Shown here in pieces: positions 8,999 through 19,614 of a stretch of DNA of 64,000 nt. The translations under genes and the position numbers were made by a program. Below the pieces are notes generated by a model. That model had not been told where the DNA came from. It made no database searches and worked only from the letters and a program-made list of their open reading frames with translations. The stretch is from Ailurus styani (lineage: Eukaryota; Chordata; Mammalia; Carnivora; Ailuridae). The stretch lies in contig LNAC01001208.1 in assembly GCA_002007465.1 (NCBI GenBank), positions 227,055-291,054 on the forward strand, given 5' to 3'. How positions within the stretch are numbered: position 1 is the stretch's first letter; each line of letters begins with the position of its first letter.

Positions 8999-10118
8999 CT
9001 AAAAGTTTTATAGTTCCACATTTTACACTTAGAATTATGACCCATTTTGAGTTTATTTTTGTATAAGATTTGTGGCCAGTAGGTCAGTATTCAATTTTTT
9101 TCAATGTAGATATCAGATTGTCACTTTTTGAAGACTGTCCTTCCTACACTGGATTGCTTTTGCAATTCAGTTTTGCTCCTCCCAGTTTCCCATAAATCAG
9201 CAGCCATTTTGGTAAGTCTGTATTTGGACTCTCATTTTGTTCTACTGCCTTAATTACCATAGCTTTTTTAAGTGTAAGTCTTAAAGTCAAATAATATGAA
9301 TCCTCTAATTTAGTCTTCCTTTAAAAAATAACTTGGCTATTCTAGTTCCTTCACCTTTTCTATTTTAGAATCAGTTTGTCTATACCTGTAAGAAATTCCA
9401 TTGGAATTTTGATTTATATTGCCTAAATTCCATATGATGTCAACTTATCCACCAAAAGCATATATTCATCTGGGAATTGAATCATAATTCCTGGGGTAAA
9501 TCCTCTGTGGTCATGGTTCATCATCCTTTTAATATACTGATGAATTCAATTTGTCAATGTTTCACTTATAATTTTTTTTGCCTCTCCATTTACAAATAAA
9601 GTTGGTTTAGAATTTCTTTGTTTTATTTTGTACATCTTGTATAAGGCTTTGCCAGTGTGGCTAAGGTAGCTTCATTGAATGGATTTGGAAATGTTTTTAA
9701 TCTTTTTCTATGGTTTGGAATAGTTTGATATAGGAATTATCCATATTTTTTATAGACTTTCTGAGGCTCTGCTTATCTACAATTATCTTTCCTTGACAGG
9801 TGATTGATTTTGTGGCTGGGTATAAGATTCTTGGAATATTGTCCTCATTCAGTCATCTTTAAACATTTTCCCACAGCCTTACCTCCAGTGTTGCAGACAG
9901 AAGGTCTGATGCCAGCCTATCTTTTCTCCTTTGAAAGGAATCTGTCATTCTTTTGATAATCATGTAATATTTTCTTTCCTCTAACTGGAATTCAAGAAAT
10001 TCATGAGGAAATGTTACTGGAGGTCTGGATTTCTTTTTTAAAAAATTATGATTAATTTTACTTGGGGCTTTGCCGCTCCTTTAACCCGAAGACCCAAACT
10101 TTTTTTTTACCCAAATTT
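8999..10118 (-). mobile_element. Old L1M fragment, antisense (part 2)
   Basis: Complement of ORF2 C-terminal sequence ('CCATTTTGAGTTTATTTTTGTATAAG', 'CTTGGCTATTCTAGTTCC') moving into internal ORF2 ('CTTCATTGAATGGATTTGG') and, near 9800-9960, ORF1-like sequence ('GGGTATAAGATTCTTGGAA'). Blocks between these landmarks are missing, so the element is internally deleted. No open frame survives. Confidence 0.62.
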
Positions 10119-10343
10119 TATTTTATGATTTCTTTTTTTAAAAAAAAAGGTTTTATTTTATTTATTTGACAGAGATTACAAGTAGGCAGAGAGGCGGGCA
10201 GAGAGAAAGGAGGAAGCAGGCTCCCTGCTGAACAGGAGCCTGATGTGGGGCTCGATCCCAGGACCCTGAGATCATGACCTGAGCCGAAGGCAGAGGCTTT
10301 AACCCACTGAGCCACCCAGGTGCCCCTATTTTATGATTTCTTT
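10119..10343 (-). mobile_element. CAN SINE (younger type) with 17-bp target-site duplication, antisense
   Basis: Body 10136-10326 with 'AGATTACAAGTAGGCAGAG', 'GGAAGCAGGCTCCCTGC', 'GAGCCGAAGGCAGAGGC' and 'AGCCACCCAGGTGCCCC'. TATTTTATGATTTCTTT is repeated exactly at 10119-10135 and 10327-10343. Confidence 0.95.
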
Positions 10344-10739
10344 ATTTATTACTTCCTCATCTCTTCCCTTTTCCCTTTCTAGTAAACTTGTATTATTCAC
10401 ATTCACATATCCCAGTCTGTCTTCCAAGTCTCTTAATTCCTTAGAGTTCCACATCATTTATAAAACACTTCTAACACTTGACCTTCCAAAACAGTAATTT
10501 GGTTCCAACAAAGATTATTCGCATCTCTGTTAGACTATTGAATTAGTGATTTCAAAAGTAAGTATTTTAGTTCTAGATTTGTTGTTGTTGTTCTGTGTTA
10601 AATTGAATGCCCTTGGGAATTCTCATTTGCTTTCTGTTTAAGCTCATCTGTTTCTTCCATTAGCTCTATTTTAATAGTAGTCATGTGTCCTCCTTTTTAA
10701 ACTTAGTCTTCTCCCTCAGGTTGCTGAATTTCCTTAACT
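10344..10739. other. Probable old L1-derived sequence, unassigned
   Basis: AT-rich text such as 'GCTCATCTGTTTCTTCCATTAGCTC' resembles the complement of old L1/HAL1 ORF1, but the match is weak. No open frame of interest. Confidence 0.35.
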
Positions 10740-10922
10740 CTCAGTTGTTCTTGACCATGGCCAACATAAGAATCACTCTAAGAAGGTTTCTAAAATCCCA
10801 GTGCTTTGTACACAGAGAAACCAATTAATGAAAAATCTCTGGGAATGGGATTCAGGCATTAGTAGGTAGGGTTTTAAAGATCCCCAGGTGATTTAATGAA
10901 TTAGCCAAGAGTAAGCACTACA
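10740..10922 (+). mobile_element. MER5-type hAT (Charlie) DNA transposon remnant
   Basis: 'CAACATAAGAATCACTCTAAGAAGG', 'AAACCAATTAATGAAAAATCTC' + 'TGGGAATGGGATTCAGGCATTAG' and 'TTAAAGATCCCCAGGTGATTTAAT' follow the MER5A pattern (ACATTAGAATCACC ... GGTGATTCTAAT). These are non-autonomous elements with no coding capacity. Confidence 0.65.
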
Positions 10923-11461
10923 CTCTTAAATGGTCCTCATTTTATTTATCTATTTATGAATGTATATTCCCTTAGAATTTGTAGAGGTTATAGCTTTAGT
11001 GTCTCAACTGGCAATTTTTTCTCTTATGGTGTGATGGTGAAAGTCCTGGAAGAGTGTTCACTCTGCTGGAAAATGGGAGGAAACTCTGTCCCAAGGTCTC
11101 TTTGGAGATAAATGACAGCATTCCTCCATCCACAGAGACTGCTGTCAATGCATTTCAGTGTGCCTCACCCTTCCAGGTTCACAATAATCTGTGGATTAGG
11201 CAGGCTTTTTAAGGACCACAAGCATAAAATGAGCAGGGGCAGACAAAGACCTGTTTAAGGGTAATTTTTGGTTGCACCTTGCTAGTTGTGTCATTCCAGA
11301 TGGAGAGATGGAAGGGAGGTGAACAACCATGCATGTAAGCAGCCATCTTGCCAGAATCCCTACTGAGATTCTTCTTGGTGATTAACTTTATTACAGTTTA
11401 GATTTTTAGGATCAGATGGTTAGTGTAAACGTCAAATGTCCATAGCTTTAACACAAGCAAT
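10923..11461. other. No recognised gene
   Basis: Nothing assignable by eye. Confidence 0.45.
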
Positions 11462-11464
11462 GCA

Positions 11465-11543
11465 CAGACAGTGAATCATGGATCACTACATCAAAAACTA
11501 ATGATGTACTGTATGGTGACTAACATAACATAATAAAAAAAAG
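11465..11543 (+). mobile_element. L1 3' tip, sense
   Basis: Only about 80 bp: 'GTGAATCATGGATCACTACATC', 'AAACTAATGATGTACTG' and 'TATGGTGACTAACATAACATAATAAAAAAAAG'. It matches the tails at 1-330 and 60.9 kb. I found no convincing target-site duplication. Confidence 0.85.
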
Positions 11544-11849
11544 ATTCATCTGGAGGCATAAACCCATTTGAAAGATCAATTCCAGAAAAACATGCAAATG
11601 GCTCGCTAAGCAGAGTAATTAAAAGAATATAATCCTGCTAGCACAGGGCTCACATCCTGTTTTGTAACTTCCCTAATACTTGCTGAGTACCAATTATGTA
11701 CCAGTCTCAGTACTCTGGAGTATCAAGAAATAGGACTAAAGTTTTAAATTTTTAGTTTATTTCTTGATCTCTCAAAACTTATTCACAATAGGCCTCAATC
11801 AGTGTTTATTGAATTAAAAAAATAAATTGAGTTCAAAAAATCTCATGTA

Positions 11850-12215
11850 CATATACACAGCAACATGAGTGAATCTCAAATGCATTATGCTAAGTGAAAG
11901 AAGACAGACACTAAGTGAAAGAAGATAGACACACAAGGGTACATGTAGTATAATTCCATTTACATGATTCTGGGAAAGACAAAGACAAACCACAGGGACA
12001 AAACAAATCAGTGGTTGCCACAGGCTAAGGGTTAAAGCAGGTGATTGTCTATAAAGGAGCACTTGAGGGAAATTAGGGGTGATGGAACTCTACTATATCT
12101 TGATTGTGGTGGTGGTTATATCACTATATGCATCTGTTAAAACTCAGAACTGTGCACTAAGAATAATTTATTTTATTGTGTGTGAATTGTACCTCAGTAA
12201 ACCCTCTTGAAACAA
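11850..12215 (+). mobile_element. Old L1 (L1M) 3'UTR, sense
   Basis: 'CAACATGAGTGAATCTCAAATGCATTATGCTAAGTG', 'GTATAATTCCATTTACATGATTC', 'AATCAGTGGTTGCCACAGG' and 'GTGAATTGTACCTCAGTAAA' are the classic order of an old L1M 3'UTR. An internal 21-bp tandem duplication lies at 11891-11932. Confidence 0.8.
11891..11932. repeat. 21-bp tandem duplication inside L1M 3'UTR
   Basis: TAAGTGAAAGAAGACAGACAC at 11891-11911 is followed directly by TAAGTGAAAGAAGATAGACAC at 11912-11932, with one difference. Confidence 0.9.
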
Positions 12216-12229
12216 AGTCTAACGTGCCT

Positions 12230-12540
12230 CCTCCCTGGTACTGAACATTTTTCAGATCCCTGAAAGCCTCAAAAGATTCTCAGCCTTTGTCCATTCTATT
12301 TGCTCAGGCAAGAAATTCCCATTTAACCTTTACAAATTGGAATAGATGCTATGTCATCTGGGAAGCCTTTATTATCCCTGCAAGATTCCTCCTTGTGCTT
12401 CTCTAACATGTGATGATTCTTGCTATCCTAGCCCTTCTTCCATGGTGTTGCAGGAGCTTTTCTATGTGTTTGTATTCCCTGATAGACTGTAAGTCAACAA
12501 AAACAAGGATTTCATCTTACTTATCATTGTGTCCCCATAG
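12230..12540 (+). mobile_element. L2-like LINE 3' region, sense
   Basis: 'TCATCTGGGAAGCCTTTATTATCCC' and 'GATAGACTGTAAGTCAACAAAAACAAGG...CATTGTGTCCCCATAGG' follow the L2 3' pattern (AGGCCTTCCCTGACC ... GACTGTAAGCTCC ... TGTATCCCC). Diverged. Confidence 0.55.
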
Positions 12541-12571
12541 GTGACTCAGTTCTAATTATTGAGTCACCTAT
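12537..12571. other. Perfect 12-bp inverted repeat carrying two AP-1 motifs
   Basis: ATAGGTGACTCA (12537-12548) is the exact reverse complement of TGAGTCACCTAT (12560-12571), with an 11-base spacer. Each arm contains a TGACTCA/TGAGTCA AP-1 (TPA-response) consensus. Whether it is bound is unknown. Confidence 0.7.
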
Positions 12572-13800
12572 AACATGGCCAAGATAGCTGCCAGCTAGTG
12601 CATATACCTGTTCACTAGGAACTTGTGCTTTCAGGAACCTTCCAGGAAGTGTCTAAAAAATTGGGAAATGTCCCAGAAATTATTTGCAAAATCCTTGCAC
12701 TAGAGCATGTGTGCTCAGCTGTGGAGCTCACAAAGCAGATAATGGTGCCGCTGAATTTTGAAACATGAAAGGTAAGTATCTAGAGGAAGATATTTTGAGA
12801 AGACGGAAGTGAGTTCCCTGAAAAATCCATGGTTCATAACACCTCATTCATTTTTATAGCTGCAATCAACAAGAAAGCGTATTCTATTGGCCTTCCTTGC
12901 TTGACAATATAATTTCGGAGACTGATGAACAATGTTTTCAGCACTAGAATCAATACTTCTGATTACGGCTGCTTTTGTGCTAGTCTCTCGGCAGTGGAAA
13001 TATTGCCAGGAAAGATGCAAAGATCTATGGGAGCTCCATGATTCTGATTTTTTAGCTCTCAAAAGATGTCTGTTCTAATCAAAAACTGCATTTATTTTGA
13101 AAGTTTTGAAGTCTGAGGTAAGGATAAGAGAAGAGAATTGATAGCTTTGAGGCACTTGTGATAAAGCTGTTGTACCTGAAAAAAATAAGGACCCATCCAT
13201 CCACCTCTGCTTCAGTATCACATTCTTTTTCCTTGATTCCAAGCCAAAGGTGTCTTGTAAAACTCTTAGTGTAGTTGTCCTCTCAATCTGTGCTCCCAAG
13301 GGATTCTTGTTCAAAATGAAAGATGGAACACCTCCATTAGAAGGAGAAGCCTTTGCAATCTCAAGCCACATAATCAAATGAGCAAGAAATGCAGCTTTGC
13401 TTGCCTGTCTTTAACTGAATTAATTTCTCTTTTGCATTTGGCTCAGTGGTGGGACATTTCTATCAGTCATTTCAGGGTTTCTCCTCCTTTTTACTTCAGG
13501 ATTGCATCTAAGTTCTGGGAGGCTGCAGAGGGCCAAAGTGTCCAGAGGTGAAGGGGGAAGGGAGGCTGTGATATCATGATTTATAAAAAGAAACACATAT
13601 ATTGGTTTTTGCTCCTAGTTCCTGACACAGAGCTCCTAAAACCCTTGTTATTTGCCAAGTGATAAGTATCTCTTATTCCAATGTTTGGTCTTTTTGGCCT
13701 TGGTTCCTGTTCCTGATATGTTTGTAATTTCTTGGGTGATAGGAGTGTCTTTTGTTCTATTGAGGTAACTCTGAGTGAGGTATCAGATGGCTCCTGAATG
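12572..13800. other. No recognised gene or repeat
   Basis: 1.2 kb of moderate-GC sequence. Reverse frames of 72 and 100 codons (12844-13062, 13075-13377) have no family resemblance, and I treat them as chance. Confidence 0.5.
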
Positions 13801-13984
13801 GGGCCTGGTCACTAGAAGGAACAAGCCATGGTTAGAAGCTTGGAATTCTCAGACTCATACACCATTCTCTTGAGGGGGAGAAGGGCTGGAAATGGAGTTA
13901 ATGATTCATCACACCTATATGAGGAAGCCTCCCTGAAATCCCAATAGTATAGGTTTCGGAAACCCTCCAGGTTGGCAAACATGT

Positions 13985-14425
13985 CCACGCCAGGGAGGTG
14001 ACATGCTCCATCTCCAGCAGGAGAGAAGCTCTTGCACTCAGGCCCCTCCCAGACCATGCCTTATTTCTTTCTTCATCTGGTTGTTCATCTGTATCTTTTA
14101 TCATATCCTTTAATAAACTGGTAAATGTAAGCATTATCCTGAGTTCTGTAAGCTACTCTACCAAATTAACTGAATCTGAGGAAGGGGTTATGGGAACCTC
14201 TGATTTCTAGCCAAATCAGACAGAAGCTGTGGGTAACCTAGGGACCTATGCCTTGCAATTGGCATCTGAAATAAAGTGGGAGCAGACTTGTGGGACTGAA
14301 CCCTTAACCTATGGGATATGATACTTTCTCCTAGTAGATTTTTCTCAGAATTGAGTTAAATTGTAGGACACCCAGCTGGTGTTACAGAAAATTGCTTGGT
14401 GTGACTGAAACCACACATCTGGTGA
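13985..14425 (+). mobile_element. Probable ancient dispersed repeat, family not named
   Basis: The order 'TTCATCTGTATCTTTTATCATATCC', 'AATAAACTGGTAAATGTAAG', 'CTGAGTTCTGTAAGC', 'TTGTGGGACTGAACCCTTAACC' and 'AGAATTGAGTTAAATTGTAGGACACCC' is one I recognise as recurrent in mammalian genomes, but I cannot name the family with certainty. Confidence 0.4.
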
Positions 14426-14798
14426 CCAGAAGTGAAGTGCTTTGTGTGAGTAGTAAAAGAGCAACCCAGGAAAGAAACACTCAGTGGGGAAGAACTGGGT
14501 TTTTGCCTACACCAGTAGAAAGCTGACTTTTCCCTTTTTTAGAGGCATATTTCATTTTCTGTTGCTCTCATTTCTCTGTCACACACTTCATCCCATCTGG
14601 CCCTTGATCACTGATTCATGCAGGTCATTGCCTTCCCAATCCCGTTCCTCCCTTGTCCTGTTCCATCTCAGTGTCCTCCTTCAACCCAACTACTGGATCC
14701 ATCTCTCTGTCTCTCCTTGCCTTACAAAAACATTTTAGTCTTCCTATCATTGTGCAAGGGGTCTCTGAGGTTGTCTTGGCCCATCTACCTAGACACTT
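14426..14798. other. No recognised gene; pyrimidine-rich
   Basis: CT-rich stretch around 14560-14720. Overlapping frames of 84 and 61 codons follow from the base composition and are not gene evidence. Confidence 0.45.
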
Positions 14799-14885
14799 TG
14801 TAATTAGTTGTTACTAAGTAACAACTTACTAGTTACTAGTTATAAAGTTGTAACTAGTTGTTGCTAGTTGTTAACTAGTTGTAAA
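14799..14885. repeat. Cluster of ACTAGTTGTT-like repeats with a palindrome
   Basis: At least six variants of (T)ACTAGTTGTT/AACTAGTTG in 87 bp. GTTGTTACT-A-AGTAACAAC (14807-14825) is a perfect 9-bp inverted repeat with a single-base centre. Confidence 0.75.
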
Positions 14886-14887
14886 GA

Positions 14888-15000
14888 TCTCTGTGTTTCT
14901 TCCTTTTCTTATAAGAGCACCAATCCCATCATAGTGTCCCAATTTCATTACCTTATCTAAACCTATTAAGCTCCCAAAAACCCCACTTCCAAACTATCAC
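14888..15000 (-). mobile_element. Probable MLT1-like (ERVL-MaLR) LTR fragment, antisense
   Basis: 'TTTTCTTATAAGAGCACCAATCCCATCATAG', then 'CTTATCTAAACCTATTAAGCTCCC' and 'ACCCCACTTCC' follow the same order as the complete copy at 15.9-16.3 kb. Short and diverged; non-coding LTR sequence only. Confidence 0.5.
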
Positions 15001-15904
15001 AGCATCTCCTCTGTCTTATGCTCTGTAGGCATGGAGCATATCTGTGCAGTTCCTGGTCCATCAGGAAGTGAGATACAAGGTTCTTGGCTTCCTGGAGTTC
15101 CAGTTGCTACTCCTAATTTACCCAAGTGGAGGTGGATGATAGATGAGTTATGGGATCCTAGTTCCTGTCTCAGGGCAGCCATGAGACTTTAGGCCATTAG
15201 ATGCCACACAAATACATACATGGTCAAACCATATATATGAAATAAAAAACTAGTTAATGGTAGCTATTTCATGCTAAATTGAATTAAATTGAATACCTAC
15301 CAAATCACAATCCACAACTTTCAATCTGCCCACCAACTTTGCAAAGATTTTTGTTAAAATGTTTCTGGAAAATTTTATTTCTCCTTGATGAACTTTGGTT
15401 GTTCTTGGGAACTAATCAGAAAATGTCATGCTTGTATATTTTGAGCAAATCGTTTCTAAGGCACTGACCCTCATCATTTGGAAGACTGTTTAACAGGTTA
15501 TAAAATGTTTCCAAGTCTTTATAATGTGGACAGTATAGACTTTTTACAGATAACACACATTATTTTTTTTAAATCATAATGTTGGGAATGTTCCAAATAT
15601 CCTTTATAAAATGTTGTCTTCATGACACACACTTCTTTAAAAAAGCACTTTCTTTTACCTCTTTGTTTAAATGTCATCTTTACCTTGAATGGACAGGTAT
15701 GGCACTTCTTTTAAAAAGAAATACTTGTTAGACAGCAGAACAGTGACAGTGACTTGTCATCTCAGGAAAGGACAGCAAATCTGAAACACTTGTCTTTTTG
15801 TAAAAGAAAAGTATATAACTCATCTTAAGTCTGTCACATCTTCTAAGTACTTTGCTGTGACATAATACTCAATCTGTATGTGGCACAAAAAAGTTTCAAG
15901 GTCA
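15001..15904. other. No recognised gene or repeat
   Basis: Increasingly AT-rich. Nothing assignable. Confidence 0.45.
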
Positions 15905-15907
15905 GTC

Positions 15908-16105
15908 CCTTAGTCTGCTCTGGCTGCTATAACAAGGTACCATGGACTGGGTTGCTTAAGCAGTGGAAATTTATTTCTTACCATTACAGGAGACTGGAAG
16001 TCCAAGATCAAGATGCTGGCTGATTCAGTGTGTGGTGAGAGCTTACTTGTTGGCTTATAGATGGCCACCATCTTGCTGTGTGCTTACATAGCCTCTCCTT
16101 GATGT

Positions 16106-16139
<34 letters not shown>

Positions 16140-16313
16140 CTCTTAGGGCTCTTGATTTTCTTACAAGGGCACTAATCCCGTCATAGGAGCTGCACCCTCA
16201 TGACTTCATCTAAACCTAAAAATCTCCCAAAGAAGGCCCTACCTCCAGCATATCACACTGGAGGTTTACACCTCAACATATGAATTTTGGGAGAGCACAT
16301 TCAGTCCTTAACA
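15908..16313 (-). mobile_element. MLT1-type MaLR LTR, near complete, antisense
   Basis: Begins 'TTAGTCTGCTCTGGCTGCTATAACAAGG', passes 'GGAGACTGGAAGTCCAAGATCAAG', 'GGGCACTAATCCCGTCATAGG' and 'CAACATATGAATTTTGGG', and ends 'CAGTCCTTAACAG'. This is the reverse complement of an MLT1 LTR (TGTTATGGACTGAATTGTG ... ). LTR only, with no internal retroviral coding sequence. A (GA)n expansion lies inside it. Confidence 0.75.
16110..16138. repeat. (GA)n microsatellite inside the MLT1 LTR
   Basis: About 14 GA units, at the GAGAGA site common in this LTR type. Confidence 0.95.
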
Positions 16314-16319
16314 GTTCCC

Positions 16320-18140
16320 TCCTATTATAAAATATTATAAAAATTTTGTTGATTTTAAAGGTCTTAATCTTATAAATTTGCCAACATCCTTGATATTCTA
16401 TAGTCCTTGGCACACTTCTGACTGCTACATACTTGCTTGAAGAGTTGGCCTGTAAATGAGGCAGTGAGTGTGTCTCACATGTAGTATTATCTTGGCAGCC
16501 TTACCCCCAGAATTCTTTTTTAATCTCATAAACTGTTGTATTTAATAAATAACTCAATTGTTGAGATTATATTTTTCCTTGCTCGTCTTTACTATAATGA
16601 CTCACCAAAAGTATTTTTTAGTGGATTTCATTATTGAAACCAATCTGGCAAGCTAAAACTTGTTAGAAACATCTGTATTTGATCTATTTACAACCTCATG
16701 CTCTGCATGCTTATTTAAATGTTTGTTTCTTCCATGGTGTTTTCTGTGAGTATTCCAGTGGTGTTTGCTGACAAAGGATGCATTTTAGTTTGTTACCATA
16801 TTGTATTCTGTGCATTTTATTTTGTCATATTTATTATTGTTGTAGGAAGGCAAGTGTTCTCCCAAAGCTATGTGACTTTTTGTCCATCACTAATAAGTAA
16901 AAAGATTTTTGAAATTTTGTACAGCACTGGACAGGGCTTTGAACATCAACGAAAGATATTAATATTTGTCTTTCAGGTTTGATGCTATTAAAAATGTCTC
17001 ACTAAACATGATGGCTTCATTCAGCCATTCTCAACTTAATGAAGGCCCACAGACAATGATATGAGTGATTTTCCTGAATTCCTCCAAGGAAGGTGCAGAG
17101 CTAGTTAGTACCATTCTAAGAGGAATAGGGATAAAGTAATCCATTACATTCTGTGGATGTTTTAGGGCATTAAGACTTATTTTTTTAGAACTCCAGCTGA
17201 GAAGTACTGCAAAAATCTTAAGACAAAAATATAATTTAGGTTTACATCCATCATTAGTAATAATAGATATAAATGTTTATTTTAAACAGGTGTATTTAAA
17301 CTAAATAAAGATCACAACTAACCCTTCTACATTATAGAATTCCCGTCCTTCCTTCTGGATCCCTGGGGACATGGCTGGCATACAGATCTATTGAAGACCT
17401 CATGTCATTCCATATATTAACAATTAGAAGGCTAATATCTTTTCTATGTTTTTGAAAAAAAGAGGAAATATTAGTTTAAGTATTGAGTTAGTTAAATATT
17501 TTATTCCCATACCCCCAAAGAAGTGTCTCATTTTGGAGATCAGTGGTTTAGGAGCACATATATCACTGTTTTGTTTTGTTTTTTAGTCTTTTTTGAGTCA
17601 TCATGCCAGCTTGCACTGAGAATTAGAAACCGAGAAGGGGGGTGACTATGAAGTTTAATTTACTTAATAGCAAAAGCTAGACAGAATTCCAGGAATCTGA
17701 GATTGATTGTTCTATTTGTTATGCAGCACTGTTGCAATAGAACTTATTCAGTTATTCAGTTGACATGCTCCTGTAAAGTAGCTGTAGCTCCTTTATTCAG
17801 GTAACAGATGAAAAGCACACAGCAGGACCAAACCCAGCTTGGTACCTGGAGCTGAGCCCTCCCAAGCCCAACAGAGCCATAGCTGGACTGCAGATCCAGA
17901 AATAGTATCACAGCAAAGTAATGGAGAATAAACTTCTGAATGTGAGTGTAGGAGTGTGCTCAGCATTGTTTCAGCCTCCAGGAGTTCTGTACTCTTCTAT
18001 CCTAAGTTCTATGAAGACATTAACACAGAGCTCTCAGATGCATATGTACATTCTTTAAACAATTTTCAGAATTACCTGGTTACAACATGGGTCCAAAATA
18101 TATTAGTGTTTGGGAACTATGTTGGATTGTGAACCAGTCT
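16320..18140. other. No recognised gene or repeat (1.8 kb)
   Basis: AT-rich intergenic-looking sequence. The 87-codon frame at 16719-16982 is hydrophobic because of T-rich codons and shows no homology I recognise. Confidence 0.5.
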
Positions 18141-18150
18141 CCTGATACAC

Positions 18151-18382
18151 CTTTTTTTGTCGTTGTTTTAATTTAAGATTTTATTTATTTATTATTTTAG
18201 AGAGATAGAGGGAAAGAGAACCAGAGTGGGGAGCGAGGGGAGGAGGGAAGAGAATCTCAAGCAGACTCTGGGCTGAGTGCAGATCCTGATGCAGGACTCC
18301 ATTCCATGACCCTAAGGTCATGACTTGAGCTGAAACCAAGAGTCAGATGCTTAACCCATGAAGCCACTTAGGTGCCTCCCCC
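18151..18382 (-). mobile_element. Older CAN SINE, antisense
   Basis: 'TTAAGATTTTATTTATTTATTATTTTAGAGAGATAGAG', then 'AGACTCTGGGCTGAGTGCAG', 'CATGACCCTAAGGTCATGACTTGAGC', 'GAGTCAGATGCTTAACCC' and 'AAGCCACTTAGGTGCC'. The body differs from the younger type at 8.8 kb. I see no clear target-site duplication. Confidence 0.85.
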
Positions 18383-18874
18383 CACCACCTGAAAAATAGG
18401 CCCTATTATTTCTCATTATTCATACCTTTGGGATAAAAAATCTGTCATTCTGGGTTTGGTCAGTACAACAGTACACTGTTACAAGAAATGGGAATTGGGG
18501 TAGCTGGGGAAACAGTCTGAAGGCTGCAGGAGAAGGAGGAGAGAGACAGTCACTTGTAACTCACAGCTGGAAAGGCTGGAATTCTCAGAGATGTCTGAGA
18601 AGCCACCACATCTGGCTGCCAAAGTGTAAGCTTGAGATGAGGTCTGCTAAGTAGCCATGTTCTACAAAACTGCTGAGTTTGACAACATGCCTTCCTTAGA
18701 ACTATTACCTCTGCTTTTACTTCTGCCTCCCCATGCAGCTCTTCTCACTGGCCATGAGATTTTCTCATTCAAATGAGAAGCCTCTCAGGGAATGGAGTGT
18801 TAAGAAATATAGCTGCCAATCTTAGGTGGGACTTCTGGTGGTATCAGCTGACCACGGATAATTTAGCAGAAAGA
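18383..18874. other. No recognised gene
   Basis: Nothing assignable by eye. Confidence 0.45.
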
Positions 18875-18875
18875 C

Positions 18876-19060
18876 TGACATTTGTTGTGTGTTTTCTCTG
18901 TGCCAACTACCAACTGAGGGTTCTATGTACCCCAGTCTGTTTAATTCTTGTAAGAACATGGAGGTGTAGGAGTTCTTCCAGTTACTCAGATGGTAAGGGG
19001 TCAAGACAGGATGGGAGCTCCAAAGTCCATGCTCTTGGCATCACATCTCAATGTAGTTCA
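18876..19060 (-). mobile_element. MIR SINE remnant, antisense
   Basis: 'TTGTTGTGTGTTTTCTCTGTGCCAACTACC', 'GTTTAATTCTTGTAAGAACATGGAGGTGTAGG' and 'GTTACTCAGATGGTAAGGGGTC...GGGAGCTCCAAAGTCCA' follow the reverse-complement MIR layout. Diverged. Confidence 0.55.
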
Positions 19061-19376
19061 TAACCACCCACGTGGTTCCCTCCTTGCCATGTGGTGTTGT
19101 TGTGGGTCATATGTGTCTCCTTTTCTGGACTCTGGGTTCCTGGGAGAAGGGTATCTCTCTTCTCTTTGGTTCTTCAATTAATTTTTGTTTATTTTAGTAT
19201 TGCATCTGTACATAGTAGGAACTCAGTAAGTATTTTTTCATTAGATTGTTTAGATCTAGAAATAAAAATCCAAAAAAATGTGGATGAGAAGGTGGATAAT
19301 CGTATTTACCAAAAAATACCATGCTTCCTTCATGCCATTTAGGATGTATTTTGAAACGGGAATTCTTGCCTCACTC
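19061..19376. other. Unassigned; short L2/MIR-like tail at 19185-19250
   Basis: 'GCATCTGTACATAGTAGGAACTCAGTAAG' resembles the L2 3' end (GGCACATAGTAGGTGCTCAATAAA). The rest is unrecognised. Confidence 0.4.
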
Positions 19377-19614
19377 CCAAAGCTATTTTCTTTCTTTTTT
19401 TTTATTATTTGCCCAAGGGGTACAGGTCTGTGAATCATCAGGCTTACATCTTTCACAGCATTCACCAAAGCACAAACCCTCCCCAATGTCCATAACCCAT
19501 CCACCCTATCCCTACCCTCCCACCCCCCAGTAACCCTCAGTTTGTTTTATGAGATTAGAAGTCTCTTATGATTTGTCTCCTTTCCCATCCCATCTTGTCC
19601 AAAGCTATTTTCTT
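19377..19614 (-). mobile_element. 5'-truncated L1 3' end with 16-bp target-site duplication, antisense
   Basis: Body 19393-19598: T-rich tail, 'TTATTATTTGCCCAAGGGGTACAGG', 'CACAAACCCTCCCCAATGTCC', 'CCACCCTATCCCTACCCTCC' and 'CAGTTTGTTTTATGAGATTAG'. CCAAAGCTATTTTCTT is repeated exactly at 19377-19392 and 19599-19614. Confidence 0.95.

Noticed and set aside
15908..16313. A complete endogenous retrovirus at the MLT1 LTR
   Set aside because: Only a single non-coding LTR is present; no gag, pol or env sequence flanks it.
16719..16982. 87-codon hydrophobic frame as a small membrane protein
   Set aside because: T-rich codons give hydrophobic residues by default; no signal of selection or homology.
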